NCBI RefSeq assembly: GCF_029784155.1
Contig: NC_073693.1
Span: 150,538,843-150,602,842, forward strand
Source: Uranotaenia lowii
Lineage: Eukaryota > Arthropoda > Insecta > Diptera > Culicidae
Direction of reading: 5' to 3'
Length of the DNA: 64,000 nucleotides
Shown: piece after piece, positions 20,901-32,055 of the stretch
Position numbering within the stretch: the stretch's first letter is position 1
Layout of the letters: the number at the start of each line of letters is the position of its first letter
Program-made: the position numbers and the translations under genes
Notes under the pieces: generated by a model
What the model was told of the DNA's origin: nothing
Seen by the model: only the letters and a program-made list of their open reading frames with translations
The model's database searches: none

Positions 20901-23900
20901 TTCTAATGGGTCTAAAATGTTGCGCACCATTTCACCATCGTATTTTCATTATTTTATCGGCGGATAGCTTTTTCTTCAGGAACGATGTTATCTTTATTTT
21001 CTAAACGATGTTTAGAAACGATGTTTGATCTATATTTGTCTGTTGGGCGAATCAGACAGAAACATGACCTGCATTACCACTTCTCCGATTGAAATGTACG
21101 GGTTACCCTTTATTCAACCCCTCACTTCCCATACCTTCATGGAATAGATCATTCTTACTTTTATTCAAATTAAAGCTCAGTGTAAGATCGTCTAGGACTT
21201 CTAGAACGATTTACCACATGAATTAAAGTCCCATAGTTGATTACCAGAAGTTTTGGGTTCTCTCTATGAGACTTTCCTAGATTTTTTACGGTCATGCCGA
21301 AATATTTCGATCAATGTATTTATTCATTAGACGCTATCCCAAAAACCACTCAACAGATCGCCACAAAATTTTGCACATTTAATCATTTCATTACAAGGTA
21401 GTATCACTGAAAATTTCATCAATTTTCAATAATCCATTCAAAATTTATTCTTGTAAAAAAAGGATTTTAAACCATTTGATTAGAACTTGCTGTAAATCAG
21501 AATTCGATAAAAATTGTTAATGGTCTAATTTGATTTGATCAGAACAGCATTCATGTTTTGATAAATATTGTGAAATGTACATTGAAAAGAAGATTATATA
21601 ATTCCGAGTAGATAACCAAATTTATTTCATGTAACAGATATTGAAAATCAGATTGTAATTTGGAATTTAGAAAAAATTGCAAAATGTCATACCATGAGAA
21701 GTTTTGTTTAAAAACACTGCAAAAAGAGATGTGTAATGAGACTCAGTCATTTGGAGTCATTTTTAAATTTCTCAAACCCTGGGGTCTAAAAATCTTCGTC
21801 TTGATCCAAAACTCATCCTTGATTTCTGAAAAAATTTCAAGTACCGTTAAACGGGGCATCATGCAAAGGCAGGGTTAGATGCAACATTTGAATACCACAA
21901 CAATCAATTAATTTTTATTTCAACATACTGTAATAAAGTTATCATTGAATGAGAACAAATTGATGATAACATAGTTTTTAACATCGTGAAAGAGTTTTTA
22001 AAAGTTTTTGATTCTCATAAAATATTTAAAAAATCGAGCAACAATTTTTTACATTTTTCGATGCCGTAAAAAACTTCACCCAGTATGACGGATTTGCTTA
22101 ATGATATCACCTACAAACTTTCTATTGCTTTCATTACATTACGCTATACCAACACTGTTGGTGTAAAAATCATTTTCGGACAATCATCATATTTTTCATA
22201 AATAAAAATTTGTATAATTCAGTTACCTGACTGGGGCAAAATGCAAATCAGAACTAAACCTCATAATTCGCGTTTCCATATGCTAGGATATGATTGTTTT
22301 GCATTATGCGTTTGTTAACATTAAAATGTCATCCATCCTAAGATTTATTTTCATGATTTAAGCTTGTAGAATATTTTGTTGTATTTCTACCCCTAAATGT
22401 ATGCAGCAGATTTACGCTTTTTTCTTAAAAACATTTTTGACAGAAAAAATGAAAAATTTAATTCGAACAAAACCATAAATTACTGCAATTAGTGCTTTAT
22501 GCGTTCTGACATCACAAATGTTTCAAAACCAAAAATTTTCAAACGTTTTCATTGGATTTTTCATTAATAATAAAGTTTGTTGCAACTTACCCCTTTTTCT
22601 TAGTAGGATGAAAATCACATATTTTTGTAAATTTAAAAATAACTGATAAAACCAATAATTTTAATGACTACGTCAATTCAGTGTCCCATCAACCTTAAAA
22701 CTTTTGATGTACAAGAGGTATGATTATCAGTAAGTATAAAGATTTTAGAAGCCATTGAAGTTGAAAAGTGTTGCATGTTGCCCCAGTTGACGGTAACGTT
22801 TACATCATTAAATTGCATTATTTCTATACAAAAACTGGATATTTTGTACTAAAAAACCAACATAATTTTAGTTTCTTCTATGGAACCGAGCCTGCTAATA
22901 GTTTTGTGTGCCAATTTATACACTGCCTGCCAAAAGTTTGGGATCACCCGCTAAAAACATGCAAATTTTGATCGTTCATATCTTAGCCGTGTAACAAAAA
23001 ATTGCAAATCTTCTGATCTCATTTGAAAGATAGTGTACAATAGCTATTTCGGAGGTTTTTGCCCAGAAATAATGTTTTAGTTTTGCACCTTAAACTTAAC
23101 CTAAAATTAGAACATTTTCAAAAAATCGCACTCAATATTCAAAGCCGATCATCTCGGGATAGGGTGGACCAAATTTCAAAATTTGAGTTGCATTAGAACC
23201 CTTGTTTTTAACTTCTCATAATGCATTAAAAAAATTTGTGCAAAAATTTATGAATGTACTTTTAATAAAAAAAAATAGACACTTAAGTTATCGTCCAAAA
23301 GTTTTGGATCACCCCTTAGTATGGTGTACCTATCGGCCAAAAGTTTGGGATCGTTCTTCTAAAAACATGAAAATTTATCTCATTCATATCTTTCTCGTTT
23401 AACATCGTATTGCAGATCTGAAGGATATATTTAAAAGCTTAAGAACTGTTGTTTTTTCAAAAATTCATTCAAAAATTAAATTTTAAAGTAATAACCATAA
23501 AAAATTTAGAATCGTTAGTGTGAACTTTCAAAAAAACTATTAATTTCAGGTGAACTGTTTAAAGTTATCACTTAAAAATATAAGTTTTGAATGAATTTTT
23601 CAAAAAACAATTTCTAAGCTTCCAAATGAACCCTTCAGATCTGCAATACGATGTTAGATGAGAAAGATATGAATGAGATTAATTTAAATGTTTTTAAAAG
23701 AACGGTCCCAAACTTTTGAACGATAACTTAAGTGTATATTTTATTAATTAAAAGTACATTCTTATGTTTTTGCACGAATTTTTAGTATTGTGTTTTGAGA
23801 AATAAACAATAAGGATTCTAGTGCAATTCAAATTTCGAAATTTGGTCCACCCTATCCCGAGATGATTGGCTTTGAAAAATGAGTGCGATGTTTTGAAAAT

Positions 23901-26900
23901 GTTCTAATTTTAGATTAAGTTTAAGGTGCGAAACTAAATTATTATTTCTGGACAAAAAACCTCCGAAATAGCTATTGTTTATTATCTTTCAATTGAGATC
24001 AGAAGATATGCACATATTGCAAGGCGACTGAGATATGAACGATAATAATTTGCATGTTTTTTAGCGGGTGATCCCGAACTTTTGGCAGGCAGTATAAATT
24101 CTTTAAAGGAAATCTTCCGCTTAACAACTTTGTTGAAGACCGTAACTTTAAATCTTATTAGACACAGAAGTTATTATGTGATGAATGGGGGTATGTCTTG
24201 TATGTAAGACCCCAGGGTTTGAGAATTCAAAAATGACACCAAATCGACTCAGGCTATTACAGCAGTGTTAAACAGAAATATTACGAAAATAGTCCGAAAC
24301 CTGCGTTGATTCACCCCATTTTGCGGAAACCAATCCTTTCTATGAATATATATAATCATTTACTTTTTACTTATATGATCATTATCTTAGTGAAAATTCA
24401 AAGGCTTATCCAAATTTGCCGGGTCAGCAAGTCTTATTCATATTTCACAGATTCATATCAATATGAATAAAAAAAGGCACAATGGATTGAAAAATGTATA
24501 TAAATCTTTCACTCATTTTTTTTATTACGTCCGCAAAGTGTCATTCCATTAATTCTTGCGCATTTGATCTAAATTTATATTTTTAAGACAACAAACGCTT
24601 CTCCTCAACATACGGTATTTAATTGTACTTATTTAATTAAATTTACAAATCATAAGCTAACTATTTCCAACCACACGCATTGCGATTTTAAGCATTGATG
24701 AAAATGTGTTGTAAATAGAGTGTCGATTTCCCGGCCATTTTAGCATTCCCTGCAATCGGGAATTTCGATTATCCTTTTCCCGGGAAAAATTTAAAATGAA
24801 GATTTATAGATGAAGATCTTCACCATCTTCTGCGTACTAATCCTTATCGATATGGTATTTTTTAATTTTAGCTAGTAATGTTGCAAACCATTTAAAATTT
24901 TGTAATGCCTCAAAAATACAATAAGCATTTTCAAGACCCAAAAACAAAGTACTCTAATCGACAAACTGGTCTGATAATCGCCGCAAAAATTGAAATTTGA
25001 AATAAGGAAAGATTTTTCACTTTCGATAGAAGTTAGTTAGCTAGACTTCAGGTTATTAATAAAATATCGTTAATATTCAGATAGCTATCCATTTGTTTCA
25101 TAATATGTCATTTCTTTGCTGATAATTTCATTTAGAACTTCCATTTCGGATACTGTTGACAGTAGAACAGCATCAGAAATGGAAGTTCTTAATGATAAGT
25201 GTTGCAAAATAGAACATTCAGATTCTTTCCGTAGCGTTTCATTATTGGAATTATTTGGTTTTATACTAAATTTTCGATCGGAAAAACATTTTTCATTAAA
25301 TTCAATGCATTTACCACATTCAAGAAAAAATAATATAGAAGACCAAGTCATCAAGGTAGAACTATCATTCTCCTTGCTCAGTGTGATTCATTTCTCCTAA
25401 AAATCGTGCACATTTTTAGTAATTTATCACTTTTTATTAACTTCGGGAATTCCCGGGATTTTTTAAGCGTTTTCCCGAGATTCGGGAATTCCCGATTTTT
25501 TTAATTCCCGGGAAATCCCGGGTAGAACACTCTAGTTGTTAACATGTTTTTAGAAATGAAAATAAAGAGAGATTATTTATTATCTACTATTGTAAACTCG
25601 ATTGAAATTTAAGATTTTACTTTGAAATTTTGTTTTTGAAGATCCAGCAAAAGAAAAAGTGTTAAAATATACTTCCAACTGAATTTTCACTTGGTTCTTT
25701 ATACAAAAAAATCATTTTTGATTTAGTTCATAATCAGAATCCTGTGAAAAACTTTTTTAAGTTAAAATCTAGATTTTTCATGAAATGATATCCACAAAAT
25801 AAATCCAAATTTTATTTTTATTTGAAATTTTTTCTGATTTTTGTTACCAAATTTTGATTTTGAATCAAGATTCCGAATTATGAAACTGCGATCTCCTGCA
25901 AATTGATTTCCTAATGATATTCTCACATTGATATTTTAATCTTTATTAAAGTTTAACTTCGAGCTGAAACTGAATTTTTATTTGTAATTTCGAATCTGAA
26001 TCCTGTATTTTCAACCTGAGTTCAAAAATTGGTTTCCAAATTATAAGAATTTTTTGAAAATAAATTCCAGATAATATGAAATTTTTACAACTAAATATGT
26101 AACTAAACATATTACAATTCAATTTGATCAATAAAAATTGAAAGTTTATGTACCAACTCCAAATCCTCAATTTGATTTGCTATTTTGAATATTTTCTTTT
26201 CATGCTCTAAAATGATGAGTTTCGAATATTTGAAATTGCATCAAATTCAAGACTGAAATTCAAAACTAAGATTCTAGTAAGGATTTTATCCCAACTGGTC
26301 AAACCCCGAGACTTTTAATTCGAAATTGTAGCTTAGCTTAGCTTAGCTTAGCTTAGTTGACTACTCATATCCACCTTAAATCATTGAATTTAAAGCGGAT
26401 AGATATGATTATTAATTTAAAATTTCAGATAAAATATTTGAATGGACTTTGTTCAACTTACGCACTTCAAATTCCGCTATCACTGGCGTGGCTAAGCAGA
26501 ACAAGTTCTACCTCGCCAATGGTTGCTACTCCGTGATTGATCGAGGCCATCAGTTTTGTGCAAGGGCCAGAAAAATGGTGCTTGGGATTAGCAGTTCATT
26601 CATAATGCACAAAACTCATGCTCTCCCTTTGAAAAATGATCAATAACGGCGCCGGCCACGTCCTAGTAGTCAAAGAGGAATGGAGGAGGAATTGTTAGTA
26701 GGATACTTCATAGGATCAATAAACAAACTTTTATCCCTTTATATTCCAAAGAATAATTTTGAAAAATTCAGAAACAAAGGCAAGTCAATATTACCAACTA
26801 TAGAAATTGTCTAAATCTACGTCTACAAATCTATATTTAAATAACCAAGGAAAAGGATTCCGTTAGCAGGGGAAAGGTCATAATTATAATCGGGCAAAAT

Positions 26901-28468
26901 CGGGACAATTTGGCAAAAGTCAGTCTAATCTTAGTGAATTTTGATAATCGGAACTAAATTTCTATCAATCGACTTTTAACAACGATGGCGATTGGAAAAC
27001 AATGTGGAAAGCAATGTGTCTATGTACTAAACTATGCCTCAAGCCTGTCCTAATCATAGAAATATAATGAATGTGCAGAGAAAAACTGTAAGATATTTGC
27101 AAGAATTTCCAAAATATGTACCTGGTAGAAGTTTAATTAATCACCCTTTTGCTAAGATTCGCAATTTAAAAATAGCAGATGAATTAAACAACAAAACGTC
27201 ACATTTGAAATTATGATGTCCAGTGTCCGGCACAAAAGCGCTAATCCGCTAATCGCTAATTAGTCCGCTAACTTTAGGTTAGCGAATTAATTTTCTCGCT
27301 ATATTTTTTTTCAGCTAGCGGATAAGAAAGTTCCGCTAATTTTTAGTTCCGCTAACTGAAGAACGCTACCCCTTTGAAGTGTTAATTTGGCCATAGACTT
27401 ACAGATTATAAATTCGGCATCATTCAGATTTAAAATTTTGAATCCGATCAGGTATTTAAATTTTCGTTAAAGATTGATTTCAAAAGCTATTCAATCTCGA
27501 TTTTGACTGGAATCATAGGAATAATCGTCTTTTAGGTTTGTCTTCACTTGAATTTATGTCTTAAGCATAAGCCTTCTTTGAATATAAAAGTTGTGAAAAA
27601 TTGAAATTTCCAGACCAAAATAAGTCTATAAATCAATCAATCTTTTGAGCATAAATTTAAAAAAAGATGAAAAATTTTTTCGAACAAAACAAGACATCTA
27701 CCTAAAGAGAATCTTTGCTCTAACTGATGTAAAAAAATAAAATAACGGGTGAATATTTTGAAAAAATTGATTCAGTTTTTTCCCTTTTACTTTCTACCAA
27801 ATACGCTAACTGAAACTAGAAGTGGACTGCCGCAACTGATATGGACAGAAATATTACAAAATAAGTTCGAAAACTGCCCCTATTGATATAATTTAACAAC
27901 TTTTTTAGTCAATATCAAAATTAAAGATGGCTGCAAAATTTGTGTTTTGCTTATCATTTTCAAAACTTTCTACTATCGATTAGCGATTTATAGCGCTTTA
28001 TTATAGATCGATAACTTTAACGCAACATTTAGCGGTTTTAATTAGTGATCGCTAACTTTGACCGAGATAGCGATCTAATTAGCGCCGCTAACTTTTCAGT
28101 TAGCGATGCCGAACACTGATGATGTCTAACAAAAACAAATTAAAACGTTGGAATTTATTTTCAAAATCTGTACTTACTTCCTTGTTCTGCTGAAACAACA
28201 GCTGCATTAGTTGCATAGTGTCGACCTCTTTTTCAGTACTTAAGTAGATACTGACTCTTCGACAATTTTCGAAAAACGGCAGCTGCAGGATCTATAAATG
28301 AAAATGGAATATTTTGTGATGAGTGTAATGTTTGCAAAACAATAAATTGAACCGAATACTTACTTTCTGATTAACCGCCTCAGATTGGGCGATACGATCC
28401 GCTGATGTCATCGAAGCTAGGATGTCTTTTATTTTGGCTCGTAGAGCTACTTTCGCTGGATTTTGCAT
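17641..28468 (-). CDS. MTHFS: 5-formyltetrahydrofolate cyclo-ligase (MTHFS), four coding exons
   Basis: The enzyme uses ATP to convert 5-formyl-THF to 5,10-methenyl-THF, returning folinate to the one-carbon pool in cytosol or mitochondria. I assembled the exons 28468-28364, 28291-28178, 19326-19179 and 17948-17641, which give 224 codons. Human-type proteins are about 200. All junctions are GT-AG with donors GTAAGTA, GTAAGTA and GTGAGTG. Phases are 0, 0 and 1 and join cleanly. Family marks: [12 protein letters not shown] at the N-terminus, [14 protein letters not shown] (residues 48-61), VFVPTYN at 74, [11 protein letters not shown], then LIILPGVGF at 127 and the nucleotide-binding GHGGGYYD at 143-150, and a [14 protein letters not shown]-terminus. 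Intron 2 is 8851 bp and full of transposon remnants. An AG at 28498-28497 suggests another, 5' intron. Confidence 0.93.
17949..19178 (-). other. MTHFS intron 3 (1230 bp)
   Basis: A GT-AG intron, phase 1. It contains a dispersed AT-rich repeat at about 18355-18660 that recurs at 45800-46370. No gene is recognised inside. Confidence 0.85.
18355..18660 (+). repeat. Dispersed repeat, copy without TTAA insertion
   Basis: This matches 45800-46370 block by block: GAAAATTT-ACAG-AGCTTAGTTT, then ATTACATAAGC-CAGGGGC, then ATATTTTT with AACTGA-AT-TTTCAACTT, then GCCTTTAGA-CGGG. The other copy carries an extra 214-bp TTAA-flanked element, so this copy approximates an empty site. Confidence 0.6.
19179..19326 (-). 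CDS. MTHFS: MTHFS coding exon 3
   Basis: This 148-bp exon lies between acceptor TTTCCATTGAAG and donor ACAG|GTGAGTG. It encodes [15 protein letters not shown] and [11 protein letters not shown], the folate-side segment conserved in MTHFS proteins. Confidence 0.9.
21842..22795. mobile_element. TACCGT-ended MITE-like element, copy 1 (954 bp)
   Basis: The left end TACCGTTAAACGGGGCATC and the reverse complement of the right end (TACCGTCAACTGGGGCA) form imperfect terminal inverted repeats of about 25 bp ending in ATGCAA. A second copy at 38620-39534 shares most of the interior. No coding capacity is seen. If the terminal TA is the target duplication, this would fit Tc1/mariner-type mobilisation. 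Confidence 0.65.
22921..24092. mobile_element. Palindromic Tc1-like MITE (about 1.17 kb)
   Basis: The ends read CACTGCCTGCCAAAAGTTTG on the left and, reverse-complemented, ACTGCCTGCCAAAAGTTCG on the right, followed by GGGATCACCCGCTAAAAA in both. TA flanks both ends. The inverted similarity continues through most of the element (GGTCCACCCTATCCCGAGAT and its inverse near 23160 and 23845), so it folds into a hairpin of roughly 580-bp arms. The CCAAAAGTTTGGGATCA vocabulary is typical of Tc1/mariner termini. An internal second terminus-like sequence near 23335 suggests nesting. Confidence 0.75.
24716..25534. mobile_element. hAT-type non-autonomous element (819 bp)
   Basis: Ends TAGAGTGT... and ...ACACTCTA are inverted, followed by CCCGG-rich subterminal blocks (TTCCCGG, GGGAATTCCCGG). 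Flanks are GTTGTAAA (24708-24715) and GTTGTTAA (25535-25542), an 8-bp target duplication with one mismatch. Eight-base duplications with TAGRG/CAGRG termini point to hAT. A short inverted repeat (GAACTTCCATTTC near 25135, GAAATGGAAGTTC near 25174) lies inside. No transposase. Confidence 0.8.
26329..26356 (+). repeat. TTAGC pentamer microsatellite
   Basis: About five and a half perfect copies of AGCTT/TTAGC in an otherwise AT-rich part of MTHFS intron 2. Confidence 0.9.
27221..28118. mobile_element. hAT-type MITE (898 bp) with perfect 8-bp duplication
   Basis: Left end CAGTGTCCGGCA and right end TGCCGAACACTG are inverted repeats with the CAGTG start common in hAT termini. The flanks ATGATGTC at 27213-27220 and 28119-28126 are identical 8-mers. 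Subterminal regions repeat CGCTAA/TTAGCG many times in both orientations (GCGCTAATCCGCTAATCGC on the left, TTAGCGCCGCTAAC on the right). Clustered short motifs of this kind are typical of hAT transposase binding. It ends 51 bp from the exon 2 donor. No transposase gene. Confidence 0.88.
28178..28291 (-). CDS. MTHFS: MTHFS coding exon 2
   Basis: This 114-bp phase-0 exon lies between acceptor TTTCATTTATAG and donor GAA|GTAAGTACAG. It encodes the [14 protein letters not shown] segment, the strand and loop that MTHFS proteins share (I-Y-L-S...E-V-x-T). Confidence 0.93.
28292..28363 (-). other. MTHFS intron 1 (72 bp)
   Basis: A short insect-size GT-AG intron: donor AAA|GTAAGTATT, acceptor TTCATTTATAG, phase 0. 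Confidence 0.9.
28364..28468 (-). CDS. MTHFS: MTHFS coding exon 1
   Basis: The first coding exon, 35 codons from the ATG at 28468-28466. It encodes the N-terminal helix with [12 protein letters not shown] and the [14 protein letters not shown] segment. The frame stays open for 28 nt upstream to a good acceptor (TTTTTTCCAAACTTTTCAG) at 28497, so a transcript could start in a more distal exon and might add an N-terminal extension such as a targeting peptide. Confidence 0.9.
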
Positions 28469-28496
28469 GATGAATTGGATTTTTGAAGCAGCGTTT
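28469..28496 (-). other. Possible MTHFS 5' UTR part of exon, after an upstream acceptor
   Basis: Between AG at 28498-28497 and the ATG lie 28 nt without a stop in the coding frame. The preceding pyrimidine tract makes it a credible acceptor. The upstream donor was not found. Confidence 0.5.
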
Positions 28497-30399
28497 CTGA
28501 AAAGTTTGGAAAAAACAATTTGAAGCAGATTATTTTATCATTCATCAAATGTTTTTCGTAGGTAATTATAAATCTCTTAAGAATAAAAACTGTAACGAAG
28601 TCAGCAATAAATTATTATATTTATTTTGTTATACCATTTTTAAACGCTCGGAAAATTGTTTAAGGACACAACGCTGGTGCTTCTACGTTGAAACTTTACT
28701 ACTTTACTACTTTAAAAAATGAAGGCAGATTAATGTGGGAACTTAATAATTACGAAATATGACTTGAACTTAAATATAAAAAGTCTTCTATCAATAATGA
28801 ATTCTACCTGAACATCAATTACTCATATCTATAGCACAATAATCTTATTCTATTTAATTGAAAGAAAACCAATAAAACAATATTTTCTCGAGTAAAAATA
28901 AGCCTTTTGAAAATTTCTGTAACACAAATATGTTGCTCCGAAAACATACGTCAGCAAATTGAAGAGAAAGTTGTTCAATTGGCAAAGCATGCAAATCAAA
29001 TCATCATTTCAAACTTTCTGCCGGAGCTCAAAGTTAAAACCCCCTGCTGCTGCTTCAAACATTCCAGTAATCTGTTCGAAGGGTGCAAACATATTTTGAA
29101 GCAAATTTCCATAACCCCATAACGGGTATCGATAGAATGTCTGTGTAAGATCCGATAAAGTTGTTGATTCCAATTTTGGCTTCGGTACCTACAACTTCCG
29201 GCAGCTTCTTCGATTTTGTCGATTTGATTACGGGATTCCCAATCCTGTCTGATTGCTGTCGATGTGAAGGAATATGTGTATGTAGATACAGTTAAATCTA
29301 TCAATGTATGCAACTAGTTTGAGACGATTGGTAAATAAGAATGGGATTAGAATTGCTACGTTGCCCGGCGGAGTATTTCCACGAATGTAGTATGGAATAG
29401 CTATAGCTACAGAGAAAAGTCTGGCAGGATTTGGCTGGAACAGCATGGGGTCTTACTGTTTGATTGCTTACTCGTCCTAGTCGGGAGCAACAGTTTGTTG
29501 AAATGGGCTAGAGTTGTGAATTTTCCTCGGGATAGAGGAGCTTTTGTGATGAGCCAGCTAGAATGCGAATGAGATTATCATTTGGCTGCATGTTTTCCCA
29601 GCTGTCAATATCAGTCGGGTTTCGGGGAAGATGTCTCATCTACAGGATTATTTTCAAGATCAATTTGAACAACCCGACAGATGAAAGAGGAAAACTACTC
29701 TATCAAACTATTTCAAGTTTGAACATAATCATCTTAAAGCAAGGCTACATATTGTCTAAATTAATTTTTTTTATCAGTTGCTGGTCTTAATTTATAATTC
29801 AAAATAAGATTTGTTTTAAGAACCACAATTAAATTCAGTCTTGGACACTTTAAGAGCAACTTGCAAATAATGATAATATGATGAAATCAATAATAATCAA
29901 AACTTGGATACGGATGGTTTGGACTAAACGAAAATCAAACTACAAAATCAGAACTCTAAATGAGAATTCAATTCTTTATTCTACTCATCGTTTCAAGTCA
30001 AAATTCATAGTCTGGTTTTCTCGGCTCTCGAAATTGAAACTGAAATCTATGGGATTAAGGTTAGGCATGTTTTAATTAATCCCTCAACTGAGACGCAGAA
30101 ACCGACTAAAGAATCTTAATTCTTAACTCAATACACAATTTGATTGAATCGTTTGGCAGTAATTTTTTTTTTTTGGTATTTAATTTAAGTGAAGAACGAA
30201 ATTGTTGAATTCCTTTGAAATAAAATAAGAATACCGAGGTTTGTATCCAAAAGTTGAAGTTCATAAATCAGAGATAAAAACAAGACACATAAATGGTGTC
30301 TCAATAGACTAATCATTTTTTGAATTTCTAAAAGCCTGGAGTCTCAAAAGCTTCTTGTTAGTTTAAACTCATCCATGATTTTTTGCAGAATTTTTAAGT
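28497..30399. other. Region upstream of MTHFS, no confirmed gene
   Basis: It should contain the MTHFS promoter and any 5' non-coding exon, but no TATA box or initiator could be assigned with confidence. A GC-richer patch at about 28990-29560 looks like decayed coding sequence. The rest is AT-rich. Confidence 0.4.
28996..29450 (-). pseudogene. Possible decayed coding fragment, unrecognised
   Basis: GC content is higher than the surroundings and protein-like stretches appear in more than one minus-strand frame. One carries PARLFSVAIAIPYYIRG (29228-29446), another QNMFAPFEQITGMFEAAAGG (near 29030-29090) and a third KLPEVVGTEAKIGINNF (near 29160). Frames switch without splice consensus, suggesting an old frameshifted gene or element remnant. 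I do not recognise the family. A host exon cluster cannot be excluded. Confidence 0.25.
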
Positions 30400-31316
30400 A
30401 GGGGAGGAGCGGGCTATATGCGCCTATTAAGCAGAGCACTGATTTAATCAAATATCACATCGAATATGTGTACAAAAACTATATACACGTGTGCAGGCAT
30501 CTGTTTTCTATACATTGGAGTAATTTTTATGTTAAAATTTTCTTCCGTTTCCAAGAAAACGATTTTATTATAACTGTTGTCTGAAATGCCGAACCTCAAA
30601 CCGTGCGGGCTAAATGCGCCTATTTGTGTTTTGAACAAAATTTCTGTTTTTTGAGCAACATTTTTGTATAATTTCATTGTAACTGCTAGAAAATAATAAT
30701 TTCCGTACGACAAAGCTGAAGTTTTATAAAAATCTATGTATATTATAATTTTATGGAATAAAACAAAAGTTAGGGTTGCCATACTATGGAGGCAGTTTAT
30801 CTATAAGAAAAACTTTATCAAATCTGTTTTAAGATCTTCAATTCTCTCTTAAGATGTTATTCAGAGCTTAGATATGAAGGTTCAATGATAAAAATCATTT
30901 TTTTATTCTATTTAACCTGTTATTTTAGGATGGAGGCATTTTACAAACATGATGGGGGCATACAAAAACACTCTATTACTCCACCATATAATCACTATTA
31001 AACCTCCACAAAAGCTGAAATATGTTTAATTTCATAAGTTCATTTGAGTAAGAAACAAAAACCATCCTAGTTTTTGTTTTAAGCTTCTTTACGTATAATT
31101 TTTAAAAGTCGAAATATTACATCAAAATGTAAAACCTTGTATGATTTTTTCAATTTTTTTGAGTTTGTAAATTCTTAAAATTCTTTCTTGCCTTATGTTC
31201 TAAGCGTATCACCCTCAAAATGCATTGGTCAGATAAGCTGTCTAGCCAGCCATTTCATCAAACAGCTGTAGGGTCATTTAACCCGATAGGCCCATTTAGG
31301 AAACCTTTCCCCTAAG
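30400..31316. mobile_element. TAGGGGA-ended MITE-like element (about 0.9 kb)
   Basis: The left end TAGGGGAGGAGCGGGC and the inverse of the right end, TAGGGGAAAGG, form a short terminal inverted repeat with a further shared GCCTAT block. The ends resemble those at 37607 and 41328. No coding potential. Boundaries are approximate. Confidence 0.4.
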
Positions 31317-32055
31317 GGAGAATGGGGATACTTGATCCCGTTTTCTTATTTCTATCATATCTTTTTGCAGAAATTTAGCAACTTGCCGTCTTTTGCAATT
31401 TCTCTAGGCGCACACAGGAGTATTTCAACCAAAAACCTGGTCAAAACTCAAAATTTAAATTTCTTTGGTAACTTTTATGTCAATGGTAATAAATTAAGCA
31501 CCATGTATCGGAATTTTTTTTTAATCTGATTTGTTTATAGGCTGTAGCAGCGGTCGCAACGTATGTTTATGAGATACAATTTTTCTACAAATCGTTGAAT
31601 CAGCGCGACAAGTCAAATTTATTTATTTATTTATTGTTACTTTGAAAATCATCTGACATAGTTGTCTTAATGATAAACTTAATTTAAAGTTATATGAATA
31701 AATTGCTCGAGCGATGATTTTTCAACTATTTCAACGTCTCTTAGATAAGATTCAATAAGATTAAATCTATAAATAAAACTTTCATATTTAAGTGACTAAA
31801 AATGAAAATTTTAAATGGGGAACTTCAATGGAGGGATGTTAAATAAATTATTGGATACATAAAAATTGATGATTATAGAGACAGCATACAGTGCTTTGAT
31901 AAAAGTTTTATTTATTTTTTGTTTTAAACGTTGATTTTTTTTTTTAAATTGTGTTTTTGTTTATGTTCCCAGCAAGTCCCGGCATAAAGTTTGATATCCT
32001 TGAAAATTGATAACTTTAAAAGAAAAAAAAACCGCGCAAACTCGCTCAATTTTGC

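Larger units (their letters stand above)
19327..28177 (-). other. MTHFS intron 2 (8851 bp), transposon-rich
   Basis: A phase-0 intron with donor GTAAGTACAG and acceptor TTTGCTTTCCATTGAAG. It contains, from its 3' to its 5' end: a TACCGT-ended element (21842-22795), a palindromic Tc1-like element (22921-24092), a hAT-type element with GTTGTAAA/GTTGTTAA flanks (24716-25534), a TTAGC microsatellite (26329-26356) and a hAT-type element with ATGATGTC flanks (27221-28118). Apart from these I see no gene. Confidence 0.85.

Noticed and set aside
23202..23402. Plus-strand frames at 22768-22971 and 23202-23402
   Set aside because: They translate terminal-repeat sequence of the Tc1-like palindromic element; there is no transposase motif.
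25085..25400. Opposed frames at 25085-25354 and 25116-25400
   Set aside because: Both arise from an internal inverted repeat in the hAT-type MITE and have no domain.
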